14,366 bases of DNA, from NCBI GenBank assembly GCA_934454115.1, contig CAKSFQ010000035.1, positions 1 to 14,366 of the forward strand, read 5' to 3'. Below are positions 1-8,156 of the stretch, in pieces. The stretch comes from an uncultured Clostridia bacterium. Its GTDB lineage: Bacteria > Bacillota > Clostridia > Monoglobales > Monoglobaceae. The position numbers and the translations under genes were made by a program. The first letter of the stretch is position 1. Every line of letters begins with the position of its first letter. The notes below the pieces were generated by a model. The model did not search any database, was not told the DNA's origin, and worked only from the letters and a program-made list of their open reading frames with translations.

Positions 1-4
1 GTCT

Positions 5-16
5 CCCCCCCCCCCC
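5..16. repeat. Homopolymeric C tract (12 C)
   Basis: Twelve consecutive C residues lie at the extreme left edge, about 60 bp upstream of the -35 box of the sugar operon. They are followed by GCCGGCTCTTTTTTG, which could be the right half of a terminator belonging to a gene outside the window. The tract may be a slippage-prone repeat or an assembly-edge artefact; the sequence cannot decide. Confidence 0.6.
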
Positions 17-77
17 ATTTGCCGGCTCTTTTTTGTGTGCGGAGGGAACTATTTTTTGTGGAAATGGAGCCTTTTTG

Positions 78-106
78 TTGACAGTGATTTCAGGATATGC
101 TACAAT
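78..106 (+). promoter_or_regulatory. Sigma-A promoter of the GH2-GH36 operon
   Basis: TTGACA (78-83), a 17-bp spacer, and TACAAT (101-106) preceded by an extended -10 TG at 98-99. This is one mismatch from consensus with ideal spacing. Transcription should start near 113. That makes the ATG at 121 an unlikely start and favours the TTG at 148, which has a Shine-Dalgarno sequence. Confidence 0.85.
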
Positions 107-147
107 AATTTCTCGAAAAAATGTATTTTGTTGGGAGGGATTTCGTT

Positions 148-2295
148 TTGCGTTTTTTGCAAACATGGATGGGCGCCTGCGTGCGCGATGGAGAATTATC
201 CCCTTTTTTTCCGGCATCGGTTCCGGGCAATATTCAGCTTGACTATGCAAAGTACCGGCAGTTCGGTGATGTCAACTACGGAGATCATGCGGAAAAGTTT
301 CGGGAGCTGGAGGACTGCGGATGGCGTTATCAAACAGAGCTGGTTTATGAAAAGGCCGAGGGCGAACGTGTATTTTTTGTGTCCGAGGGGATTGAATATG
401 AATATGATGTTTGTCTCAACGGGAAAAAACTGCTGCACCACACAGGAATGTTCAGCAAAGTATCCGTCGATATTACCGATGAATTGGAAAACGGAAATCT
501 TCTGACTGTCTCGATCGCACCGCATCCCAAACGGGCGGGGGCAGACGAGTGCAGAGAACAGGCAGATCAGTCCTGTAAGCCGGCAGTCGGCTATGGGTGG
601 GATTGGCATCCGCGCCTTTTGGTGTCCGGAATCTGGAACGATACTTACCTTGAAACCAGAGACCGCTCCTACATCGATGACTGTGACGTGACCTATACCC
701 TGTCGGAGGATTTGGCTTCTGCGAAGGTTTGCTTTCATATTGATTGCAAAGAGGAAACAACGATTGAACTTTTGGACGCGGATGGAACGGTCGTATATCG
801 CGGCGCCGATCCCTGTTTTGAACTTAAGAACGTCAGACTCTGGTGGTGCAACGAACAGGGAGAACCCTATCTTTACCGCTGGCGCGTAAGCAGCCGCAGT
901 GATGAAAAACACGGACGGCTCGGATTTCGGCGCGTTCGGCTTGTGATGAATGGGGGTGCATGGGACGAGCCTTCTGCTTTTCCGAAAACGCGGAGCATAC
1001 CGCCTATAACCGTGGAACTGAACGGAAGAAGGATTTTTGCCAAGGGCAGCAACTGGGTTTGCCCGGAGATTTTTACCGGTACCATAACAAAAGAGACCTA
1101 TGCGCCGCTGCTAAAGCTGGCAAAGGATGCGCATATGAATATCCTGCGAAGCTGGGGCGGATCTATCGTCAACAAGGATTCTTTCTTTGAACTGTGTGAT
1201 GAACTGGGACTGATGGTGTGGCAGGAATTTCCGCTGGCCTGCAATTGCTACACCGGCAGTGAGGACTATCTTTTGACGCTAAATCAAGAGGCAACGGCGA
1301 TCATAAAACGTTTGCGGTCACATCCCTGTATTGCCTTGTGGTGCGGCGGGAACGAGTTGTTTAATAGCTGGTCGAAAATGACGGATCAGTCCTATGCGCT
1401 GCGGCTGCTCAATAAGCTTTGCTATGAGTTGGATCGGGAAACGCCGTTTTTGCCGACTGCGCCGGTCATGGGCATGGCGCACGGATCGTACACCTTTTAT
1501 GATGCCGATACCGACCGTACCGTCTTTGAGATATTTACGCAAGGCCGGTGCAGCGCATATTCGGAATTCGGTGTGCCGGCGATTACACCCATGCCGATTT
1601 TAAAAGAGATCATTCCGCCGGAGCTTTTACACGATCCCAAGCCTAAAACAGCATGGGAGCTGCACCATGCCTTTCATGCCTGGGGGAGGGATCGCTGGCT
1701 CTGTCGGGGCGACGTTGACGAGATTTTCGGCAAACAGCCGGATCTTGCGGCGTATATAGAAAAAAGCAGCTGGATGCAGACCGAGGGACTGACCTGTATT
1801 TTTGAAGAGGCACGCCGTCAGGCGCCATATTGCTCCATGGCGCTTTCCTGGTGTTTTAACGAACCTTGGATTACCGCCGCAGGACAATCGCTGATTGCAT
1901 ATCCCTGCCGCCCGAAGACCGGATATGAGGCGGTGAAAAAGGCGCTGCGCCCCACCATGCCGAGTGCGAGAATCGAGCATTTCTCTTACATTAGCGGCGA
2001 GACTCTGGTTGCCGAACTTTGGCTGCTCAATGACAGTCCGAAGGCGGTGACGGACAGTATCACGGTTACTTTGGTGATGGATGGCAAAGAAGCCGAAATT
2101 TTAACCTGGAATTGCGGCACAGTTTTGCCCAACACAAACTGCCGCGGTCACAAGGTGCAGATTCCGCTGCCTATGGTAAAGCAGGCAAAACCGATTACGC
2201 TTTGCTTAAAAGCGGCATGTGGCAGCAGCAGCTACCGGCTTTTGTTAAAGCCAAAGACAACGCCGGAGGTTGACGCACACCAGTTGAACGTATAG
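148..2295 (+). CDS. GH2 family beta-mannosidase-type glycoside hydrolase
   Basis: Predicted retaining exo-glycosidase of family GH2, cytoplasmic because no signal peptide is seen. It probably releases beta-linked mannose from manno-oligosaccharides. The N-terminal jelly-roll carries ASVPGNIQLDY near residue 25, typical of the family. The barrel has LRSWGGS and the acid/base glutamate in ALWCGGNE (E403). The likely nucleophile is E473 in YSEFG. The start is called at TTG 148 because GGGAGGG at 133-139 sits 8 nt before it and the promoter would start RNA near 113; the ATG at 121 would be almost leaderless and lacks a ribosome site. At 715 residues it is shorter than the usual bacterial beta-mannosidase of 800 or more, probably lacking C-terminal beta domains. 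The alpha-galactosidase gene follows after 72 bp, which supports a galactomannan role. Exo-beta-glucosaminidase specificity is the main alternative. Confidence 0.85.
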   Translation: MRFLQTWMGACVRDGELSPFFPASVPGNIQLDYAKYRQFGDVNYGDHAEKFRELEDCGWRYQTELVYEKAEGERVFFVSEGIEYEYDVCLNGKKLLHHTGMFSKVSVDITDELENGNLLTVSIAPHPKRAGADECREQADQSCKPAVGYGWDWHPRLLVSGIWNDTYLETRDRSYIDDCDVTYTLSEDLASAKVCFHIDCKEETTIELLDADGTVVYRGADPCFELKNVRLWWCNEQGEPYLYRWRVSSRSDEKHGRLGFRRVRLVMNGGAWDEPSAFPKTRSIPPITVELNGRRIFAKGSNWVCPEIFTGTITKETYAPLLKLAKDAHMNILRSWGGSIVNKDSFFELCDELGLMVWQEFPLACNCYTGSEDYLLTLNQEATAIIKRLRSHPCIALWCGGNELFNSWSKMTDQSYALRLLNKLCYELDRETPFLPTAPVMGMAHGSYTFYDADTDRTVFEIFTQGRCSAYSEFGVPAITPMPILKEIIPPELLHDPKPKTAWELHHAFHAWGRDRWLCRGDVDEIFGKQPDLAAYIEKSSWMQTEGLTCIFEEARRQAPYCSMALSWCFNEPWITAAGQSLIAYPCRPKTGYEAVKKALRPTMPSARIEHFSYISGETLVAELWLLNDSPKAVTDSITVTLVMDGKEAEILTWNCGTVLPNTNCRGHKVQIPLPMVKQAKPITLCLKAACGSSSYRLLLKPKTTPEVDAHQLNV

Positions 2296-2306
2296 AAAAC
2301 GACGGA

Positions 2307-2337
2307 CGGCAAGCAGACGTATTTTTCGGACTTGCCG
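2307..2337 (+). other. Intercistronic hairpin between GH2 and GH36 genes
   Basis: CGGCAAG (2307-2313) can pair with CTTGCCG (2331-2337) across a 17-nt loop in the 72-bp gap. No T-run follows, so it is not a standard terminator. It could be an mRNA processing or stability element, or chance. Confidence 0.3.
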
Positions 2338-2367
2338 CCAATACAAAATAAAAAAGGAGAATCAATT

Positions 2368-4557
2368 ATGCCAATTCAGTACGATCAAAAGGAACGGGTT
2401 TTTATGCTGCAAACGCCAAAAACCAGCTACGTGCTGGGCGTGTATGAGGGAAAGTATCTTTTGCACCTGTATTACGGCAAAAGGATTGAGCGGTATACTG
2501 CGATGCAGCATCGGCTGCCGACCGATGGCGGAAGCGGGTTTTCTGCAACTGATGTCGAGGAGAGCCGGTACAGCACCAATGTGTTGCCGATGGAATTTCC
2601 CTGCTACGGCAGTGCGGATTATCGCTCCCCTGCATTTCATGCCGAATACGAGGACGGCAGTGCGGTTACCAAGCTGCTTTACCAGGGGTATCATATCGAA
2701 AGCGGGAAAAAACCGCTTTGCGGCCTGCCGGCAACCTATGCAGAAGATGAGGCAGAGGCAGAAACCTTAGAGATTACTTTAAAGGATGCGGTGACCGGGT
2801 TGGTTGTTATCCTGTCTTATACGGTATTTAACAATCTTGACGCGATTGCAAAGAGCGTCAGAGTGCAAAACGGCGGCAATCAAAAAATCAACATTAAGTC
2901 CCTGCTGAGCAGCGCCTCTTATCTGTTTGATAAGGATTATGAGTTTGTCCACTTAGCGGGCGCCTGGGCGAGAGAGCGGCATATTCAAAAGCAGCCGCTT
3001 CAAAACAGTACGATTCTGATCGACAGCAAGCGTGTGTCCAGCAGTCATATGCACAGTCCGTTTATGGCGCTGGCAAGACCGTATACCACCGAAACACAGG
3101 GGGATGTCTACGGGTGCTCGCTGATTTACAGCGGAAACTTTATCGCCCGTGCCGAGACTTCTGAACTGGATACGGTGCGGCTATCGATCGGCATCAATCC
3201 TTTTGGCTTTCAGTGGTGTCTGAATCCGGGCGAGGAATTCCAGGCGCCGGAGGCGGTTTTGGTCTATGCGGCAAACGGATTCGGCGAGATGTCCCGTACC
3301 TATCACAAACTGTATCGGACGCGCCTTTGCCGCGGAAAGTTCCGTGATACAGAGCGCCCTGTTTTAATCAATAACTGGGAGGCAACCTACTTCGATTTTA
3401 ACGAAGAAAAAATATTGGATATCGCAAAATCGGCAAAAAAACTTGGTATGGAGCTTTTGGTGCTGGATGATGGGTGGTTCGGAAAGCGCGACAGTGACAA
3501 CTGCTCGCTCGGCGACTGGGTTGCCGACCGCCGCAAGCTGCCGGACGGTATTGACGGACTGGCAAAAAAGGTGACGGCGCTTGGAATGCAGTTTGGGCTT
3601 TGGTTTGAACCGGAGATGATTTCAAGAGACAGCGACTTATTCCGTGCGCATCCGGATTGGCATATCCATGTAGAAGGACGCACGGCCACCGAGAGCCGGC
3701 AGCAGCTGGTGCTTGACTTGTCGCGGGAGGATGTGCAAGATTATATTGTTGATGCGGTATCCTCTGTTTTGCGCAGCGCACCGATTTCATACGTAAAGTG
3801 GGATATGAACCGCAATATTACCGAGATCGGTTCCGCGAAGCTTCCGCCTGCACGGCAGCAGGAATTGCCGCACCGCTATATTTTGGGATTGTATCAAATC
3901 CTAGAGCGGATTACATCGGATTTCCCGGATGTGTTGTTTGAGGGCTGCAGCGGCGGCGGCGGACGGTTTGACGCCGGTATGTTATATTATTTTCCGCAGT
4001 ACTGGACCAGTGATGACACCGACGCGATCGAACGCCTTTTTGTACAGCACGGCACCAGTATGGTGTTTCCGCTCTCTACCATGGGCGCCCATGTCTCGGC
4101 GGTTCCCAACCATCAGCTGCATCGGACGACACCGCTTGCAACGCGCGGACATGTTGCCATGGTCGGACAGTTTGGGTACGAACTGGATATCACCAAATTT
4201 ACCGAGGAAGAGGCCGAGGCCGTCAAGGAACAGATTGCGCAGTATAAGCAGGTGCGTGAAATTTTCCACCAAGGAGACTTTTATCGCTTAAAATCCCCGT
4301 TTGAGGGAGAGATGACGGCATGGCTCAGCGTGTTAGAGGATCAGAGCGCAGCTGCGCTGATGGTATGCACCAGGCTTTGCCGCGTGCAGCCGCCGCTTTG
4401 CAATGTGAAGCTTGAGGGATTGTGCCCTGCGGCGCAGTATAAACTGGACGGAACGGATGAGGTTTATGACGGTGACTATCTGATGAATGTTGGCTTGTAC
4501 TTCCCGATCGAACAGGACTTTGAATCGAAGCTGCTCGTATTTCAAAAGATGTCGTAA
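2368..4557 (+). CDS. GH36 alpha-galactosidase
   Basis: Retaining alpha-galactosidase that removes alpha-1,6-linked galactose from raffinose-type sugars or galactomannan side chains. It has 729 residues, the normal length for bacterial GH36. Order: N-terminal beta-supersandwich (about 1-330), TIM barrel (about 330-640), C-terminal beta domain. Visible signatures are NNWEATYFD (from N335), LDDGWFG (D367-D368), WFEPEM, KWDMNR with nucleophile D479, CSGGGGRFD from C527, and acid/base D549 in WTSDDTD. These positions run within one or two residues of the well-studied Geobacillus AgaA. The ATG at 2368 is chosen because AAGGAGA lies 7-8 nt upstream; the longer reading from 2332 has no ribosome site. 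No signal peptide is visible, so the enzyme should be cytoplasmic and its substrates imported oligosaccharides. It is probably co-transcribed with the GH2 gene, since no promoter is seen in the gap. Confidence 0.95.
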   Translation: MPIQYDQKERVFMLQTPKTSYVLGVYEGKYLLHLYYGKRIERYTAMQHRLPTDGGSGFSATDVEESRYSTNVLPMEFPCYGSADYRSPAFHAEYEDGSAVTKLLYQGYHIESGKKPLCGLPATYAEDEAEAETLEITLKDAVTGLVVILSYTVFNNLDAIAKSVRVQNGGNQKINIKSLLSSASYLFDKDYEFVHLAGAWARERHIQKQPLQNSTILIDSKRVSSSHMHSPFMALARPYTTETQGDVYGCSLIYSGNFIARAETSELDTVRLSIGINPFGFQWCLNPGEEFQAPEAVLVYAANGFGEMSRTYHKLYRTRLCRGKFRDTERPVLINNWEATYFDFNEEKILDIAKSAKKLGMELLVLDDGWFGKRDSDNCSLGDWVADRRKLPDGIDGLAKKVTALGMQFGLWFEPEMISRDSDLFRAHPDWHIHVEGRTATESRQQLVLDLSREDVQDYIVDAVSSVLRSAPISYVKWDMNRNITEIGSAKLPPARQQELPHRYILGLYQILERITSDFPDVLFEGCSGGGGRFDAGMLYYFPQYWTSDDTDAIERLFVQHGTSMVFPLSTMGAHVSAVPNHQLHRTTPLATRGHVAMVGQFGYELDITKFTEEEAEAVKEQIAQYKQVREIFHQGDFYRLKSPFEGEMTAWLSVLEDQSAAALMVCTRLCRVQPPLCNVKLEGLCPAAQYKLDGTDEVYDGDYLMNVGLYFPIEQDFESKLLVFQKMS

Positions 4558-4577
4558 CGGTCGGACACATGGAAAAT

Positions 4578-4896
4578 AAAAAAGATGGCAGACGATAAGG
4601 CCGCCACCGGACAAGGAAACGTTGCCCTGAGAAACATCTTTTTTGCGAATCTCTGCGTTAAAAAAGTCTCGCAATCCGACAGGATTACTCACTTTTTTGC
4701 CTTGACCTTCATCAAAAAATATTGTTTCCAGGGTGCAAAGCAGTTTTGAACATCGTAGTTTAAGCTTTAGACAAGAAGAAAAGCCGCCGTAATACTGACG
4801 TATACGGCGGTTTTTTGACGAAGTATAAACTTAAAGTACGGCTTCAAAACCAATGTTTCCTTGTCCGGTGGCGGCTAAATGTCTGCCATCTTTTTT
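4578..4896. repeat. 319-bp MITE-like unit bounded by ~43-bp inverted repeats
   Basis: The left arm (4578-4620) and the right arm (4855-4896) are reverse complements over about 43 nt. The only disruption is a short unmatched patch in the middle: 21 bp pair perfectly on one side and 16 bp on the other. The unit fills most of the gap between the convergent GH36 and RCC1-protein genes and holds no supported gene. The left arm also has a shorter internal partner, AAAAAAGATG at 4578 with CATCTTTTTT at 4635-4644, strengthened by GGCA..ACG against CGTTGCC, giving a possible terminator. It could be a non-autonomous transposable element or a large composite terminator. No clear target duplication is visible at its ends. 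Confidence 0.65.
4782..4816 (+). terminator. Rho-independent terminator inside the inverted-repeat unit
   Basis: CCGCCGTAATAC (4784-4795) pairs with GTATACGGCGG (4800-4810), with one bulge, followed by a run of six T. It suits plus-strand transcripts leaving the GH36 gene. The opposite strand ends in CTTTTCTTC, so it may also serve the RCC1-protein transcript. Confidence 0.7.
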
Positions 4897-4945
4897 GCGT
4901 ATGTAAAGTCATGAACGGAATTATGAATACATTTGCGTATGTAAA
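4894..4945. repeat. 14-bp direct repeat pair
   Basis: TTTGCGTATGTAAA occurs at 4894-4907 and again at 4932-4945, 38 bp apart, between the inverted-repeat unit and the stop codon of the RCC1-repeat gene. No function is recognised. The first copy overlaps the outer end of the right inverted repeat. Confidence 0.6.
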
Positions 4946-4970
4946 TACGACTTGGCTTTGAGCGAGGTTT

Positions 4971-6662
4971 TTATTCCATCATAAAGGCGGATTTTGCCGG
5001 GGCGTTCTCCGGCAGGCCAAGATTCGACCAGAAGGAGAGGCTGCACTGTCCGTATTTATTATCGCCGACTGCATAGGCTGTTCCGTCCTGACAAATCCCG
5101 ATGCTGTGGTGCACCCCTCCGGCGGCGGCAATCAGCCGTGTCCAAATGGCGGTTTCACACTGGCGCCAATCATTGTCGCCGACGCCCTGTGCCTGACCGT
5201 CCGCACGCAGGGTGAGGGCGTGAAAGTCTCCGGCGGTTACAAAAACGGCGTTTTCAAGCGACGCGGTTTCACATTCGCGATAGGTGTTGTCACCGACTGC
5301 AAGTACAGTTCCGTCTGCGCGGACACCGAGGGTAAAGCCGTTTCCGGCCGCGATCGCAATGATATCCTGCCAGGAAGAGACGTTGCAGGCGCCCATGTCA
5401 TTGTCGCCGGCGGCAACTACGGTGCCGTCCTGGCGAAGCCCGACGGTGTGAATGCGCCCGGCGGCAATTGCAACAATGCCGCTCCAGTCCGCGGTGTTGC
5501 ATTGGTCGTAGTCGTTGGCGCCGGCCGTAATCACCTTGCCGTTTTTGAGCAGTCCGACAGAATGCTTTTCACCGGCTGCAATGGCAAGCACATTTTCCCA
5601 GCTACCGAGGGCACATTGAGAGTAGGTGTCATCTCCGACAGCCTCTAAGGTGCCGTCGGCTTTCAGACCCAGGGTATGATTCAGCCCGGCGGCAACCGCA
5701 ACCATATCCGTCCACTTGGTAACCTCGCATTGTCCGCTGCGGTTGTCACCGGCAGCAAGCACGGTGCCGTCCGTTTTCAGTGCGACGCTGTGCCGTTCTC
5801 CGGCACCGGCAAGGCCGGACAGCATTCCGCCAAGATAGCGCAGACAGCTGCTGCTGTCCAGGCGGCCGTCAAGCGCCTTTAAATCCTGGATAGCCTTGGT
5901 AAAAGCGCCGGTTTGAATCTTTGATAAGGCGCGGTAACGCAAAAGCCGATCGCGGTTTTTCTGCATAAAACAGTGGGATTCTAAGCGGTCGAGCGCATTG
6001 GCAGCCTCGGCATAGTCGCCGCTGTGATAAAGGGCGCAGGCGGTATCGAGCGCCGCGCTGCCTGCCGCACTGTAACTGCCGATGCCAAATCCGACGCCGA
6101 GAAGTAGGAGCAATGCCAAAAGCCCGGCATATAGCCGGCGTTTTTGCTTTTTATGCGTATTGGCTGCGGCTTGGGACGGCGTTTTATCTTCGAGCCAGAG
6201 CAGTTCCTCCGCGGTGCGCTGCGCTTGCCTTTTGCTCTTTAGGGAGGGAGCGGACTTAGCTGTCTCCGATTGCGCGGACTCTAAAATAGGGGAATAAGAG
6301 GCTCTCTGCCAGAGGGTTTGATCACGGTACACGACCTTGCGCAGGGTGGCGGTCACACTGGCGGTGCGCAGTGAGGACAGATAGATCGGAATGTTAAGAC
6401 CAAAATCTGCGCCGTCTTCGACCGAAAGACCGGTATACGTAAAGGGCTTGGTTAAAAGCAGCTGGATACGGTCGTCAAAGCAGCAAATGTCAACGGTGAC
6501 GGAGGAAATTTCCTTGCCGCTGATATTTTGAAGCATCAAAAAAAGAGCGATCCGCATGGTTTCGGGGTCTCGGCATAGCCGGCTCTCCAGGATTTCGACC
6601 GGGCGGCTGCCGAGCGGCGGATAGACTTGCTTTTTCAAAAGACTGAAGCGGTCAGGATTCAT
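4971..6662 (-). CDS. Membrane-anchored RCC1-repeat (beta-propeller) protein
   Basis: Role unknown. Numbered from the ATG at 6662 (563 residues), the N-terminal part (about 17-120) is a beta-rich domain I cannot name. A low-complexity linker and basic KKQKRR (171-176) come before one transmembrane helix at about 178-197. After the helix comes a helical, TPR-like stretch (about 202-265; YHSGDYAEAANALDRL). Seven RCC1-type repeats of 38-39 residues follow (about 286-550), each of the form AxGxxHSVxLxxDGTVxAxGDN...C..W. The positive-inside rule puts the propeller outside the cell. Each blade carries one cysteine at the same place (GQC, SQC, DQC, GAC, REC, RQC, GQC). Start: GGTGA lies 5 nt before the ATG at 6662; a GTG at 6671 in frame is an alternative that adds three residues. 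It is monocistronic and convergent with the sugar operon. Confidence 0.8.
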   Translation of the reverse strand: MNPDRFSLLKKQVYPPLGSRPVEILESRLCRDPETMRIALFLMLQNISGKEISSVTVDICCFDDRIQLLLTKPFTYTGLSVEDGADFGLNIPIYLSSLRTASVTATLRKVVYRDQTLWQRASYSPILESAQSETAKSAPSLKSKRQAQRTAEELLWLEDKTPSQAAANTHKKQKRRLYAGLLALLLLLGVGFGIGSYSAAGSAALDTACALYHSGDYAEAANALDRLESHCFMQKNRDRLLRYRALSKIQTGAFTKAIQDLKALDGRLDSSSCLRYLGGMLSGLAGAGERHSVALKTDGTVLAAGDNRSGQCEVTKWTDMVAVAAGLNHTLGLKADGTLEAVGDDTYSQCALGSWENVLAIAAGEKHSVGLLKNGKVITAGANDYDQCNTADWSGIVAIAAGRIHTVGLRQDGTVVAAGDNDMGACNVSSWQDIIAIAAGNGFTLGVRADGTVLAVGDNTYRECETASLENAVFVTAGDFHALTLRADGQAQGVGDNDWRQCETAIWTRLIAAAGGVHHSIGICQDGTAYAVGDNKYGQCSLSFWSNLGLPENAPAKSAFMME

Positions 6663-6698
6663 CGAATTCACCGTCTTTCAACAAAATTTTGATTCTAT

Positions 6699-6707
6699 AC
6701 TATACCA
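6699..6707 (-). promoter_or_regulatory. Possible extended -10 promoter of the RCC1-repeat gene
   Basis: On the minus strand TGGTATAGT forms an extended -10 (hexamer at 6699-6704), about 37 bp before the start codon. No good -35 is seen at 17 bp; TTGCTT is nearest, at 15 bp. A and T tracts lie upstream. Confidence 0.4.
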
Positions 6708-6856
6708 CTTTTTCAAAAAAAGCAAGACATAAAATGTAAATTTTTTACACCTATTCCTCCGACGACAAAATGCAGCGTTCCAAGAACGTGATCCGATGGC
6801 ATAAAGCGCTGATACAAGCATAAACTGTATTAACAAAATCTTTGGGAGGGATAACC

Positions 6857-8029
6857 GTGACAAAATCCGGTGTTCGAGTCATGGCGGCCGTGTTGGCGGC
6901 ACTGCTGCTTTTTTCTTATATCCATGTTTTTGCAGAGCCTTCGACCCAGGTGGACACCAATGTGTCAACCCAGCTGGTAAAAGCAAAGTCGGGAATTTTA
7001 ATGGAGGCCAATACCGGGGAGGTGCTTTATGAGTGGAACCCGGACGAAAAACTGCAGATTGCCAGCGTCACTAAGGTGATGACCATGCTTTTGATTATGG
7101 AGGCCTTAGACAGCGGAAAAATTAAGTTAGATGACATGGTGACGACCAGTGAAAACGCGGCGTCCATGGGTGGCTCACAGGTGTTTTTGGAGGTGGGCGA
7201 GACGATGTCGGTCGATGATATGCTAAAGGCGATTGCGGTTGCCTCCGGCAACGATGCGGCGGTGGCAATGGCGGAGTTTATCAGCGGTACCGAAGAGGCG
7301 TTTGTCGAAAAGATGAATCAGCGCGCCGCAGAGCTTGGCTGCGTCAATACGCATTTTATAAATTGTAACGGTCTTGACGAGACGACGGATCATTACAGTA
7401 CGGCACGGGATATTGCCTGTATTTCCAAGGAATTGCTCTGCCATCAAAAAATTTTTGACTATACGACCATCTGGATGGATAGCCTGCGCGGCGGCCAGTT
7501 CGGGCTTTCTAACACCAACAAGCTGATTCGCTTTTATCAAGGGGCCAACGGACTGAAAACCGGCTCGACCAGCACGGCAAAATATTGCCTATCGGCGACT
7601 GCGGAGCGGGACGGTATGCAGTTGATTGCGGTTGTGCTTTGCGCGCCTTCAACGGCCGAACGTTTTCACAGTGCGTCGGCGCTCTTAGATTACGGATTTG
7701 CCAATTATGCGGTTGCGGACAGCGAAAAGCTGGGCATTACCCTGCCTGCCATCACCGTGCAGGGCGGAACGGAATCTGATGTGCGCCCGACAGGAGACGC
7801 GATCCGTTTTGTGGTGAAAAAGGGAAACCAGGATCGGGTAGAATACGAGATTTGCGCAGAGGACAAAGTAAAAGCTCCGGTCGAGGAGGGGCAAAAGCTG
7901 GGAGAAATTCTGTTTCGGATTGACGGCGAAGAGGTGGCGCGCAGAGATCTTTTGGCAGAAAAATCGGTGCCGAGAATTCAATTTTTAACCATGTTCCTCC
8001 GTATGGCAAGACGTTATTTAACGATGTAA
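6857..8029 (+). CDS. dacF: D-alanyl-D-alanine carboxypeptidase (DacF-like PBP, peptidase S11)
   Basis: Low-molecular-weight penicillin-binding protein that trims the terminal D-Ala from peptidoglycan stem pentapeptides outside the membrane. It has 390 residues, usual for the family. Residues 1-26 form a signal peptide (cleavage likely after VFA). The three penicillin-binding motifs are present in order: S70-V-T-K73 with the acylated serine, S130-G-N132, and K234-T-G236. A C-terminal beta domain (about 275-365) is followed by a short amphipathic tail, QFLTMFLRMARRYLTM, that would hold it to the membrane. The start is GTG 6857 because GGAGGG (6845-6850) ends 6 nt before it; a TTG at 6842 would lie inside the ribosome site. 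The gene is divergent from the RCC1-repeat gene and ends at a strong terminator. DacF and DacA/DacB paralogues are hard to tell apart, so the symbol is tentative; DacF would link it to spore-forming ancestry. Confidence 0.93.
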   Translation: MTKSGVRVMAAVLAALLLFSYIHVFAEPSTQVDTNVSTQLVKAKSGILMEANTGEVLYEWNPDEKLQIASVTKVMTMLLIMEALDSGKIKLDDMVTTSENAASMGGSQVFLEVGETMSVDDMLKAIAVASGNDAAVAMAEFISGTEEAFVEKMNQRAAELGCVNTHFINCNGLDETTDHYSTARDIACISKELLCHQKIFDYTTIWMDSLRGGQFGLSNTNKLIRFYQGANGLKTGSTSTAKYCLSATAERDGMQLIAVVLCAPSTAERFHSASALLDYGFANYAVADSEKLGITLPAITVQGGTESDVRPTGDAIRFVVKKGNQDRVEYEICAEDKVKAPVEEGQKLGEILFRIDGEEVARRDLLAEKSVPRIQFLTMFLRMARRYLTM

Positions 8030-8070
8030 AAGTTTGCCGGAAAAATCTTTTCCGTCCAATGCCGGATCAT

Positions 8071-8113
8071 AAAAAGGAGCCAAGGCAAAAATTATTTGCC
8101 TTGGCTCCTTTTT
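8071..8113. terminator. Bidirectional terminator between dacF and the DUF4177 gene
   Basis: A perfect 19-bp stem (8071-8089 with 8095-8113) around the 5-nt loop AATTA. It has a GC-rich core, GGAGCCAAGGC, an A-run on one side and a T-run on the other, so it can end transcripts from both convergent genes. Confidence 0.93.
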
Positions 8114-8156
8114 GCTATGTTTCAAGTTCCGGCAGGGCTTTGATTAGCCAAAACCG

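Noticed and set aside
196..912. 238-residue minus-strand open frame inside the GH2 gene
   Set aside because: The GH2 enzyme has intact catalytic motifs on the plus strand; the antisense frame has no ribosome site or recognisable domain.
5106..5648. 180-residue plus-strand open frame opposite the RCC1 gene
   Set aside because: It mirrors the repeated, GC-rich RCC1 blades on the other strand, has no ribosome site and no motif; the minus-strand gene explains the sequence.
6799..6826. Forespore-type sigma F/G promoter before dacF (GCATA, 15 nt, CATAAACT)
   Set aside because: It resembles the forespore patterns only loosely in the -10 region; not enough to claim. No better sigma-A promoter was found either.
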